Positions 46,430-58,284 of a stretch of DNA of 64,000 bases are shown here, piece after piece. The translations under genes and the position numbers were made by a program. Under the pieces are notes generated by a model that searched no databases, was not told where the DNA came from, and was given only the letters and a program-made list of their open reading frames with translations. The number at the start of each line of letters is the position of its first letter. The first letter of the stretch is position 1. The DNA is from Brachypodium distachyon (Eukaryota; Streptophyta; Magnoliopsida; Poales; Poaceae), in assembly GCF_000005505.3 (NCBI RefSeq), contig NC_016131.3, positions 63,163,355 to 63,227,354 on the forward strand, read 5' to 3'.

Positions 46430-49380
46430 CGCCCCTTAAAAAAATTAGAGTCTCCTCGCACGCACGAACCGCTGCTGCTGGCTGGTAAATTTCCTTTAAC
46501 CGCGCGACAGCGCGCCGCCCGGGTTCCACGAGGTAAATAAAAAGCGCGTCTCTGCCTGTGAGGCTGTGACATGTGGGATCCAAGTCGGTGCGTTCCTAGT
46601 ACGTGGGGTCGGAGGATCAGAGAGCGCGTAGAGCTACAGACACGGCCACTATTAGGCCAAGGAAGTTTACTGTTTTGCCCTCTCTCATGCCTCTCATCTT
46701 TGGTAGTCTCCGTTAAAAGCCTTGATCGATCTTATGCGCCCAAAGGCCAAAGGGCGTGCAAGATGATTTTAGAGCTAGTTCATCGTGCCTCACTAATTCT
46801 AGTCACAAAAGCGACATGGTGCGAAAAATGAACCATGATGTTTAATCCTTTTGACTAAAAACGGTTTTTGAGTCGAAACGGTTTTTAAAAAGCCCCACGT
46901 TGATCTAAAACATAGTATTCGTAAAAATCTTACGTTGCGATTTGTCGAGATAAGGCATACTAGACTAGATCTACAAGATGGCCAAATTGTCGATAGTTGG
47001 ATAAACCTTATCTAAATGGTCACTAGAGTCACGACACTTGAGTTGTCGTTGTTGAAGGTGATTACCTATAGAATTACTTCTATTGTCTTCACAAGGGATT
47101 CACAAAAATGGAGCCAACAAAGGTTGATCAAAAGAGGTTAACTATAATCGTCAAATTTTGACAACCCTTGAGCTGGTTCGTTACCCCTCAATAATTAATC
47201 CCAACAAACATAGCAGTAGAAATAATCGAACCATCGGTTTTGTTAGGGTTGAAACCGCTTATGAAAAACCTCACGTGCAATCTAACATTTATTATTGACC
47301 AAACTTTAATACGTAAGAACGCACGTCCATCTAGCTAGCCGTACAAAATTGGACCACCAATTTTATGTTTTGAATTGAACCGTGCTTCGAAATCCATACG
47401 TGCAATCTAACATTATTGTTCATTTATTGTTCACCGAATCTTAGTTACCAGCTCTCAATGCGATGTCGTCTAGACTACCTCCAAGAAATGAGGGAAGTGA
47501 TGACCTTTTGAGAGAGATCTTGACTAGAAGGTCACTCGAGTCACGGCACTCATTATGTCATCATTAGAGGTGGGAATATCCACAACAGTATCTTGTACGT
47601 CACCACAAGTGGTGCACAAAGCGGAATCAACTAAGGTTGTTCGAAAGCGGTTTTAACACAATCTGTAACGGTAGAAACCGGAAACATGAAAGCTGGTTCA
47701 TTATGACTCCTTAAATCCAACCACAGTTGCATCATGGTAGGAAAAAAAATGAACCACAATTTTGGCGATGACATGACCAATCTCTAGCGTCCTACCGGTA
47801 CAACGGCCGATTGTTGGATGATACCGCATAAGTGTTAGACGAGGGAGTTTTAGAAAGAAAAAAAGCAATGATATGCATTATGTGGGATTTACAATTAATT
47901 ACTATTGACTTTATCACCACTTCCCCAAATTTTCCCACAACACAAGCATCACAAAGTAATGTCATTGGTTCGTGTTGTTTGTAATCCCAATACCACCAAC
48001 TCTTTCACGAACTAATGAGCAGTCCAACTATGTAGGACAATATTAAAGAGCCCAACCCAAGCTTTCATTGTGGCCCAAAGACAAAGCAAATAACGACAGA
48101 TATAAAAGGGGTGTGCTACTGTCTCTGCACTTGCTTGAACAACAAGCATAGGCCCTAGTTGGGTCGTCCTCGACGTTTGAGGTGGTCTGTCGTCCGAACC
48201 CGGTTCTGGATACCAAGCCCAACAAAGAAAGTACATCAGCAAAGCCCAGGTGATCCACATGTGCGACGCATCGCCGACAAGGTGGCACCTACGAATGGGC
48301 TCCAAAGGCCGGCTCACTGAGTACTCCACAAAGATATGAACTTTCACGTGATGGAATCATTGATGTTGTCATCCAAATTAATAACCCAGTCGAGAAACGA
48401 TAAAAGTGGAAGGAAATGATGGGTGTGCACCACAGAGATCCTATATGCAAACCATTATTATTGATCCCGAGTTGTTACAGGAGTGCCCTTGCAGATATTT
48501 AAAAACCCAAAATGTGAAGTTGGGTGGGCTGTCAGATGATTTCCCAGTTCACTTTGCATTTCTTCAAGGGATTTGTCGGTTCATGACCATAGGAAGGCTC
48601 ACCATATTTTGTCAACATATTTTAGCATACCTAGTGGATCGAATAGGGATGTAATGTGGTAAAGAGACCACAAAGTCTGAATCAATTTAACATTTTCCAC
48701 TTCACGTCTACTTTACGGCAATTTTTTGTACTCATGTTGCTTGAAGTTGACCCTATTTCAGTTGCTGATAGATTGTGGCAATAACTTATTGGAAAGAATG
48801 CATGAACAATAGGGGCATTGCAGGATATCTTGCAAGTCGGTATATATGACCACGCCGAATAGGAGCCACATGATTTTTTTTCTAGAACTTGATGCACAAG
48901 CCCTTGATGCCACGGAATTTTTGTATAATTTGAGTTATGTTTGAATGTCGTCTTATTTGATTGGTGCCACAAAAATAGCGTGCCATCAACATATGCATGG
49001 AAATTCTAAAATTAGAGATACATGCGCGAAAACAATGAAGTTTCCTGTTTTGGGTGGCCATATACATAAGTACTTTATTTCTAGAGGGTCGTTCGAGAGC
49101 ACAAATAATAGTGCATGGAGGAGACGGTTGCAACAAGCATAAACAGGGATAATAAAGTGCAGCGGATCATGTAAACAAAATCGCAAATCTACTTGGAACC
49201 AGGATGTCTATGATATATAGTCTCATAGAGAGCACAGATACCTTATTAAAATCTGCGATATATCTCCGTCTAAGGATACACATGCCATGTTAATATTGAT
49301 CTTAAACGATAAGATCGGGGTGTTAACTTTGATGGAAATTATTCCGATCTAATAAAATACCCCTATTCGTCGGGGGAAAA
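46430..49380. other. Intergenic DNA with a diverged internal duplication
   Basis: Segments at about 46980-47290 and 47490-47690 share order and wording (GGTCACTAGAGTCACG/GGTCACTCGAGTCACG; AACAAAGGTTGATCAAAAG/AACTAAGGTTGTTCGAAAG). ACGTGCAATCTAACAT occurs twice (about 47273 and 47400). It is an old duplication of non-coding sequence. No gene is supported from 46430 to 49380. Confidence 0.4.
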
Positions 49381-49381
49381 A

Positions 49382-49418
49382 GGAGGAGGGGGGGGGTGGG
49401 GGGGCGGGGGGGCAGGGG
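49382..49418. other. G-rich tract
   Basis: A near-continuous G run broken by single T, C or A bases. It could form a G-quadruplex on the plus strand. No adjacent gene start was identified. Confidence 0.7.
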
Positions 49419-52400
49419 CAAAATAGGCAGAACCGTGTTAACTTTGAGCCTGGCCTGGCCGCAAAGAGCTTGAAGCACGACCACGTGCTGCCTCATGGGT
49501 AAGAGCTACGTACGCTACTACCCCTGTGGCCCCACATCCCCAGGCTGTGTGGCTTCACACGCACGCCCACCTCACACAAAAGGACGCGCTCCACCAGCTC
49601 TGCTGATTTCACACGGCCAACGGAAGCCAGCGCCTGGCCTTTTCGAAATAGAAAAAGAACACAAGAAGCCAGCGCCGTGCACACAGAACACTTGGTCACT
49701 TGGAGCAGAAGTAAAAAAAGAGAGCAGATTTTACCCTCCCGTTTTTACTCCATCGAAGAGGCAACCAATTGGTTTCCTTTTCGGTTACCACCGCTAATCT
49801 TTAATCACGCTGCTCATTGACAGATATAGGTTGACGGCACGGCCACGGATGGGAGACGGGACAACGCGGGCAGTAATGGCCCTCAACTCAGTGACAGCAG
49901 TAGCCCGCGTCCGTTTTGCTGCAAACCACGCACAGGCTGTTCGTATGCTGGTCAATCTGCTCACGCACAATTTCCAGCTCGCTTCGGTTTCAATTGGATT
50001 TATCTCTTGCAAACGTGAGCTTTGTCCGTATATATGCATGCGTCGAATTTGCAAACGCACGGGAAAACGTTGCTGCCTAGAAGAAGACACCGGAGCCACG
50101 GATGGACCAGCGGCTTTTGGCAGGACACGCTCGTTCCCTCATATGGGGATTTGAATATTTGGTTTCAAAGTTTTTGGTACGAAATCAAGTTGTGCGAGCA
50201 GCCAAATTGCTAGAACGGTCGTGCCGACGTTCTAGCAGGCGCGCAGCGCAGCAGATGGTTCGATGGCTAATGAAAGGCTGACTCCTTCCGTTGAAGGACC
50301 AGGAAGGAAAAAACAATCAGATCAAATCACTCGTGCCTACGACCTATCGCTGCGATGCGAGAGGAATATACTGGCCGTGGAAGGGCCGACACCCATCCGA
50401 CCGTACACGTACCGGGAGGAGGACGATCTTCGGCCGTCCGTGCGCCGTGACACCCACTCCGAGCCTCAGCCGCCGCACGTGCTCATCGTGCTTCCTGCCG
50501 CTGTAGGTCATGTGTGCCTGCCTCGGTCGCATCGCACCAACTGGCCCCACACACTGACACCGCTGTGGGTCCGTGGTGAAAAGCGACAACCGGCCGGCCG
50601 GAGTAATTGCTGGAGTACTACTACTGCCAGAGCCGTGCCATCGTGATGCGTTCGGAACTTAAAACGACGGCCAGGATCGAATCTTCTTTTTCTTTCTTTC
50701 GAGAGAACAGCTGTTGGTACCATTGACAGGGGAAGACGAGCACGTTGCGTGTTTTTGTTTAAGAGCTCCATTGTTCATGGAGTAGTACTCTTCGTGCTGT
50801 ACTAGTTGACCTGAATTTGGATATAAACATTTGGTGTATAGTATGGCAATTCTATGTAAACAAACGAGAGTCAACTTGGAAATGGTTTAAGTAGACACGC
50901 AGAGCTTTCATACAAGTCCGATCACTTTCTTTTTTGCCGAACCACTCGTCCTTGATGTATGTACTTTCGTGAGTCAATGGCTCGATGCTGAACCATTCGA
51001 TCGTCCTTGATGTGTATTGCAGTATTGTCTTACAGTAGTACATTGTCTAACGCTGAACAGTTCCAGGAAAAAAAAAGTCATCGTTTCAACTGGACCCCGC
51101 TTAGTTAATGTCCAGGAACGCACTACGCGCGTCGCCAATCTGTTCTGTGTCACCTTGCTCTGTCTTGGTCAAAAAAAACCTTGCTCTGTTTTGGTCGATT
51201 TTGACCCTGTCTCTGAACGGTACTGGCACCAGTAGCCTGTTCCTGTTTATTCATGATTTGGCAGGTGAGAAGCAATCATGCACGAAGCCTTATCTCTTTC
51301 GCATTGCCCATCAATGTGTGGGCCGTCGGGTAGTACTGGCGATGGAACTCCGGTAAACTGCGGCTGGTTTCCTTTCTCAAAATTGCTGTACAGTATGAAA
51401 TTTCCAGAAATTTATGGTTCGTCTCGGTCCCCAACTGTCGACGCCACTTGACCAAAAGCAGAGGATGCAAATCCAAGCTGGCCAGCTGGTCTTTTCTCCC
51501 GCTCTATCTATCAATCAGGTAATTCCATTTACGTTTTTCTTTATTGAAAAACGGTAATGTCCTTGGAACAGTCCACTTCCAGTTCACCTGTCCTCTTCGC
51601 TGGTGAGGTGCAACAAGTGACGAGTTGCCGTAGTGGGCAATAGCAACGTGGAGGTGGAGAATGGGGAATAATCGAACGATTCCGGGTTACTGGACACAGA
51701 AGCTTCCCAGGATGATGAACGCCGAGCTGATTGTTGTTATCACGGGCATAACTTAGCAACTGACTTTCAAAAAGGAAAAAAAAATTGGCAACTAAACAGC
51801 ATGGACCTGTGTTGTCATTGTGGCATTGCCGCTGCGGAGCTGGAAAACCAGTAGTCCATCAGTCCATGCTCTGAACTGCCCATTTGACGCTTGCGATTTA
51901 ATCTCTTCACGTTATCAATTACTCGAAGCCAATACTTGTGACGTCAAGAAAGTGCGCAGTGGGTTGGGCCGTTCAGTCTCTGGACCACGACTGAAGTTCA
52001 CAGTTTCACCGTGTGCTCGCTTTTGGTCTCCTTCTACAAACGAGTTCGGCACGTGCTAACTTTCTGTGACTGACATTTTCCTAAGCAAAACAGATAATGT
52101 GATTTTTTTCTAACCCGCAAAAAAAGAAAGATAATGTATTTTTTTATCGGGGGGCGATTGTGATGTTACAACAGAGAAAAAGGGAGATCTTTCGCCAACT
52201 GACGCCATACGCACAAGGGCAGCCGAGTGGTTCCGGTGGTGTAGAAAATTACCCGAGGGCCGAGGCTACAAGGTGACAAAGTGACAGCCAGTTATATGGT
52301 GGGTTGGTGCGGCGGGGTTGAGGTCATTAGTCATTACGATACTCATTCATGGGGCCCGGGCTAACCTCTCAACTTGGTGGTAGTGATCGACAAAAGAATT

Positions 52401-53403
52401 CACCGCTATCACCACGTGTGGGAATGGAGCTAAGTTGCTGGTGCTCGAGATGATGAGAGTAGCGGAAGGAATTCACTGGCCAAGTCCAGCGACCACCAGA
52501 GCAAGTGGTAAACAAGCGATGGGTCGATCACTTCCAGTTCCACAGTTCGACCGGCTGCCCTCGGTCCCATCTCCAAGACTGGGCTCTCGGGGGTTTTAGC
52601 CCCACGAGCACGACCACGCCCACGCGTGCCCACGCGGAGGCGCAGGGTGGACCATGTACTGTACTATCAGTTCCACGATGCGATCGCGATCGCAGGCTCT
52701 CGAGCTTTGGTGTCGGCAGGAGATGGTTGCGCGTCTTTCCTCCTCCCCCTTTCTCCAACACGTACACCTGCTGACTGGGAAAGGTTAAACTTTGCGAAAG
52801 TTTCACGAGGAAAAAGAGACTGGACTCTGGAGGCAGTAGAACTGTAGAAGTACGGTTGTCTGTACAGAAAAGATGCAAGATATCGGAACTGGCGAGCATA
52901 TCTACAGGGGAGGTTTTGCCTTGAAATGGAGTAACGCTGCCGATCGGCAGGAGCAAGAATGCCAGGCAACTGTGGCCAGAACACCTTCGATTATTGTTGT
53001 CTGCTGTCTGCTGTTCCTTCGTATAATCGTAGAGCAATGTAAGAGAGATCTTGACTACATACCAATCATGCTACACGCTCTGTGGGAGACGTATAGTCAT
53101 AGTTACGGACTGCCTCCTTGACAATCTATATGTCAATGTCGTAGTATGACATCTTAATCCAAATTGAATCTTTTGCCTCGAAAAAAGTGAATCTCTTGTG
53201 ACACACTTAAACAACGAAATTTTTACCGGGCAGTGAATTGGTATCCCTTGGTTGACATGGAACTCGAGTACGATGTACTCATGGTTTTTTTTTCAGTACA
53301 CGTACAAAGACACTCACAAATATACACATACGATTACCTCCATATTTATGCATATCCCCTCTTCTACGTCCCATAGATTTGGTTCACATGTCAAAATGAA
53401 GTA
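49419..53403. other. Intergenic DNA without a recognised gene
   Basis: Mixed composition with several modest open frames (for example 50263-50646 and 52528-53037), none showing a known domain, signal peptide or clear splice partners. I see no structured repeat apart from ordinary homopolymer runs. Confidence 0.35.
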
Positions 53404-53526
53404 CTTCCTCCGTCCAACAAAAGATGCTCAAATTTGTCAAAATTTGAATGTATCCACACGTGACTTAGTGTATAGATGCATTCAAATTAAGTCAAAGTTG
53501 AGACATACTTTGTTGGACGGAGGACG
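53404..53526. mobile_element. Stowaway-type MITE
   Basis: Ends are CTTCCTCCGTCCAACAAAAG and CTTTGTTGGACGGAGGACG, flanked by TA. Inner arms share CTTAGTGTATAGATGCATTC with the copy at 6034, the same subfamily. Confidence 0.8.
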
Positions 53527-55140
53527 TACTATTTTTCAAAGGGGAACATACTTCATTTCGCAAAAAAAAACTCTTTTTTTTTTGTAAAAGTAGGATCCGG
53601 AAGGATCCAGAGTTTATTTAATAGTAGTAGCACAGTTTACAACCAAACCCACTAAAGATCTAAAGTTACAGACAGGTCTTGAACTTTGCAGAAAAGACCC
53701 CAAACATGGATGGAAGAACGCAATCAGGTCCTTCCCCAAACAGCGATCACCTTGCCATCACCGGAGACAACGCCACTTGGGAGGATGAAGCTGCCACGGA
53801 AAGCTTCCAGGGCCACCAGTTGGAAGAAGCACTGCCTCCTATACTGTCCCATGGCCAGGAGGAAAAGAAGTGGCCGCCCTTCGGCCTCAAGATGCCACGA
53901 CACGGTGGGAGTGGGGTGCCGTCTGCCGGCGCCGCAACTCTTCTATGGTAGTCGACGGTGATGTGCTCGACCGCGAGTATCATTGGATGATTAGTTGTTG
54001 CATTCTTTGTTAATAGATGCTCGTGCAGATTAATGCATGACCATCTATTTTCTCATTCTTCCCTCGCATGGCCTTACAGTTGGAAACACGTGGTTACTTA
54101 TCTTCTGGACTTGATTGCCTATATCTAATAATTATGAAATTATAGGTATACAGAGGAAGTCAACTTGGCAAACTACTGCTAAGAGCTGTTGACATACATT
54201 ATACTTTATGACGATACTGATGATTGGAACAATGTGCCCCTTTCTAACATATACGTTTGTTCATTTTGTGTTCTGATGTTAGTCCTTTCTAACATTGCAT
54301 TTCAGTTCTTTCTCATACTAATACAATACTCATGCATTGCCACGGACCCCAAACAACTATACTACTCTGTTGTCACTTATTTTGGGACGGAGGGAGTACA
54401 TGTTTAAAGAGATTGCAGTATAAACATCTTACGTCATATAATTTACATTTGTTGTTGTTTTACTGATTTGTGTCAGATCAAGCTGTTACCCACTAAGTCT
54501 TTTGTAGGAGCATATAATTATAATTTACATTTGTTGTTGTTTTACTGATTTGTGTCAGATCAAGCTGTTACCCACTAAGTCTTTTGTAGGAGCATATAAT
54601 TCGCATTTGTTTCCCATCCTAATGATTTATGTCAAGTCAATAAGTGATGCGGATCAAAGGTGACTGGGTATGACCATCGATTAAGTCTTTTATAGGAGTG
54701 AAGCTTGTCGTAGTTAACCTGGTTTATTGCTAATGACACTATGGAGTATTATTGAATGTGCTAATATGCCTGTGATTTTTTGATTTTTTCTGTAACCTCT
54801 TATTCACCAAAAGAAGCTAGCACAAATCATTCATGTGAAATTGGGGACCATTCGGGAGCTTGAAGGGTCGCCCTCGTACAACTACACTCCATGATATTGC
54901 TGTTATGCACATGACTCGGTGATTTTTCTAGTCTTCATCTGCAAGAAGGCTGCCGGACCTACACCGGTAATTTATGAATGGTAGATTTTTCATCGTTGCT
55001 AGGGGGAGATAGAGGCTGACCACTTACCAGTCACATGGTAAAACTATTGCGCGATGAAGCGTTTCTTCGTAACCACTGACCTTTTGCCTGATGTGCTTAA
55101 AAACTGAGGCAACTTCTAAAAATCGTGTTACTCACTTCGA
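53527..55140. other. Intergenic DNA with an 82-bp tandem duplication
   Basis: A moderately GC-rich part (53690-53960) has short open frames in several readings but no recognised product. An 82-bp tandem repeat lies at 54437-54600. A lone MITE end (GGGACGGAGGGAGTA) lies near 54384. Confidence 0.4.
54437..54600. repeat. 82-bp tandem duplication
   Basis: The unit starting ATAATTTACATTTGTTGTTG is present twice in a row with essentially no differences. A third, diverged copy follows (about 54600-54705; GATTTATGTCAAGTCAATAA, AAGTCTTTTATAGGAG). The near identity of the first two copies shows a recent duplication on top of an older one. Confidence 0.88.
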
Positions 55141-55240
55141 TCCTAAATTATTGTCAAAATATTACATGTATCTAGACGTTTTTTAAAAATAAATACATTC
55201 ATATTTGGATAAATTTGAGTAAAAAATTTAGAATTAGAGA
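55141..55240. mobile_element. Stowaway-type MITE with decayed right end
   Basis: The left end CTCACTTCGATCCTAAATTA follows TA; internal ATTACATGTATCTAGACG and ATACATTCATATTTGG match the 13201/19469/58172 subfamily. The right end is recognisable only as TTAGAATTAGAGAG. Confidence 0.6.
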
Positions 55241-56273
55241 GCCAAGAAGTAATGAACAATGGTTTGCCATGACTCTAAGATGAGTCGCCACCAATTGAGG
55301 AGCCGGATTTCCCTCGGCGCAACGCCCCAAAACGCTTCCCTGCCTGGGGATAAAAACGCACATGCCGCTTGCCGCCTTCTGGTCCAAAGCGCCCAGCGCA
55401 AGCCAAGTGTACCAGCCACAGCCAGCCCAGGTTCTCTGAACAACCGCCCCAGCAGCAGACAGTTGCACGTTACACGGAGCAGCAACCAGAAACCGAGCTG
55501 GGCGTGCCAGCCATTGTCAATGGCCAGTTGGCGGGCGATCTGCTCCCTCCGCTCAGGCAGGCGCTGAGATCCTGGGTGGATTTCCCCTTTTTTAAAACCG
55601 CCTGGGGTTAGGCAGCTCGGGGAAGTTTGAAAGCATAGGGATTCCGCTTCGCTGTCTGAATCGTGTCCCTGGGTGGTGGGCTGCATGTCTATGTTCAGTG
55701 CTCGGATTGGCGCTGGAAGCGGCTTGCGATCTAGTACTGGAGATCTCGTGTTCTCGCCCGGGCATCTCTGATGAATGATGATTAAAGGCGTTGCTTATGA
55801 AGGGATTTCTTGGAGGGATGCGAACGTGCCGGGTTTGGGACGACTAATCTGGGGCCGTGTTTACTCGGATCAATAAGAGAGCGTGTGTGGAGTAACGAGT
55901 TTAGGTTCATGTACGAGAGGGAGATTTGATCGTTTAAGTTGAAGCGATAGATACTTCAGATTTAAAGATTACATCGAACAGATTTGACCGTGTTTGAGAC
56001 GTTTCTTTAGATTTTGTGCATGTGGCGTGAGATTTCTGTCGATGCCTCTTTTTTAACGGATCTTCTGTCGATGAAATAAGACGAGGCCTGTCAACGCTTT
56101 CAAAGGGCTTCCCTAACTATGGGCCAACAGACTACCTAAAAACTAATGGGCTTATCCAGGACTCGGGTGGGCACGAGACGGCGGTCCAGCTGGGCTAATT
56201 TGATCCCCTAAACAAAAGCTAGGCTAATTTGAAATTTGATCACATTTATAGAAACAATATATCAAAATTTATG
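55241..56273. other. Intergenic DNA
   Basis: A GC-rich patch at 55260-55690 is open on both strands but codes for nothing I recognise. The rest is plain AT-rich sequence. Confidence 0.35.
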
Positions 56274-56397
56274 CTTCCTCCATCCAACAAAGGATGTCTC
56301 AAGTTTGACTAAATTTGAATGCATCTGTACACTAAGTCATGTCTAGATACATTCAAATTTTGACAAACTTGAGACATCTTTTGTTGGACGGAGGGAG
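56274..56397. mobile_element. Stowaway-type MITE
   Basis: Ends are CTTCCTCCATCCAACAAAGG and TTTTGTTGGACGGAGGGAG, flanked on the right by TA. Inner arms GATGTCTCAAGTTTG and CAAACTTGAGACATC pair perfectly. Same subfamily as 6034 and 53404. Confidence 0.8.
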
Positions 56398-58171
56398 TAA
56401 TATAAATTAAGTATGCTATAAAAATATATATCATGACGAATTTCATAAAACAAACTTGAAAGTTTCAATGTTGGCATATTTTTTATAAATTTAGTCGAGC
56501 TTTAATAAATTTGGCTTAAGATAAAGTTAGAATATTTAAAAAGGGAGAAAGTAGGAATCTAAATTGCAACATTACTTTTTTCAAAACAACTAAATTGCAA
56601 CATTTTTTTTAGCGTAACTTCTATTCTGTTCGATCTGTTTCCCTCAAAATAAAAGCTGTGCTCTTGCCCTCTTTGCTCACCTCCCTCTGGCTGGGCCTTG
56701 TCCTCCAGTTGGCCTGTCCAGATCTGTTTGTTTGCTGGGCTAGGCCTAGCCGTGAAGAGCAGCGAGCAATCTACCTGGTTCTTGTTTCCAACAGGGCGTA
56801 GACTTTGTAGTCCCCCCCTCCCCCCTAAAAAAAAAATGTAGTTCAAAAAAAAAAAACTAGGCATAGACTCGCTGCCGTATCCAAAGCTAAAAATAAAGGA
56901 GCTTTCACCACCATTTGTTGAAGTGGTAATGGGCTTTTACCGCTGCAAGTGCTTAGCAAATGGTGGCGAAGTTCGGATAAAGGAGCTTTCGCCACCATTA
57001 TCTTATCCAAAGCTAAAAATAAAGATCCCGAAGTTCTGGAAGGAATGGCTTGCCCGAAAGTCCTTTTTTTTTGGGGATTCTTTTTTTTTTCGGGGTCCTG
57101 AAAGTCCTTTTTGCACAAGACCGCACTTCAGAAGATGTTGTCTGGCTATTGGACTTCAAGTGTGTCATGTATAATTTTCTGGTTAGAATCGAGTCGTGTT
57201 AGGTTAGGTGCTTGAAACCTGATCGGGATCCTGTGCCTTGCACCCCTCAATCCACCGTACGTTCCAATCGCACGACTGGCAGCGCATGGCGGAGTCAGGT
57301 TGAGTCAGCAGCTACCACGAGCGCCTCAGGGGAAAAATTTCGCGGGTTCTCGGACGGCTCTCCCGCCGGCCGCCGCCGCCGAGGGAAGTAAGGCTGTGAG
57401 GGGAGCGAGCTCCGGTGGGATCCTCCGCCCCGCGCCGCCGCTCCGGCAAGCTCCTCCGCCCAGCCGCGCCGGCTGCACCTCTAGCCGCGGGAAAACGGCC
57501 CAATCCGTCCACCTGCAGTTCTCCCTCCGGCCCCCGTCCGACGACCCCGTCGTCTGATCCCTCAACACGGTGGCGTACTTGCCGCTGGTAGGTGTCCACG
57601 AGCTCGGCAACGATATGGACACAATCCAATTTTATCTGGCGGACACACAATCTCGGCAACGATATGGACACAGTCCAACGAGAGGACGAGTCGAGGGGCG
57701 GGAGAGGCGGTGGAGGAGAGCACGCCGTCGTGGAGAGCGAACCACCTCCCGCGACCGTGCGCCCCGTCAGCGCCTCGGCAGTCCCAGTCGGTGCCCGTCT
57801 GGACCATCGCAGCCCGGCGGTGCCAGCCATCGATTGGGAAGGGGAAGGGTGGCGGATTTCTGCGTCGATTAGCGACAATAGTCCCACCTCGGAAGTTCAC
57901 AGATTCGTTGACCGGTTTAAAAGACATGATTCGTTTGCTTGCTTCGCCAAGCTCTGGCGAGCGGTTCCTAATACAAGAGATACTGGGCCCCGGTCGTGTG
58001 GGCCCGTAACCCAATTACTCACGTGCCGTTGTGTGTAATTGCTGGGTCCTGGTCGTGTGTGGGCCCGTAACCCAATTACACACGATATACTCACGCATTG
58101 TCGTGTGCGAACAAAACACTCTATTTTCTCTAGGTTATGTATATTTGCGTAATCGAAAAGAGAAGAGAGTA
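56398..58171. other. Intergenic DNA with a GC-rich block
   Basis: A segment at about 56880-57010 contains two direct copies of AAAGGAGCTTTC(A/G)CCACCATT and two of ATCCAAAGCTAAAAATAAAG, a small local duplication. The block 57290-57900 is strongly GC-rich and open on both strands. It repeats CTCGGCAACGATATGGACAC within 57600-57670. No family is recognised; it may be a first exon or a transposon piece. Confidence 0.35.
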
Positions 58172-58284
58172 CTCTCTCCATTTCATAATTTTTGTTGAAA
58201 TATTACATATATATAGACACTTTTTGGGAATATAAACATCCATTTTTGGGCAAATTTGAGACAAGAATTATGGAACGGAGGGAG
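58172..58284. mobile_element. Stowaway-type MITE
   Basis: Ends are CTCTCTCCATTTCATAATTT and GAATTATGGAACGGAGGGAG, flanked by TA. Internal GAAATATTACATATATATAG and GGGCAAATTTGAGACAAG match the 13201 and 19469 copies. Confidence 0.8.
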
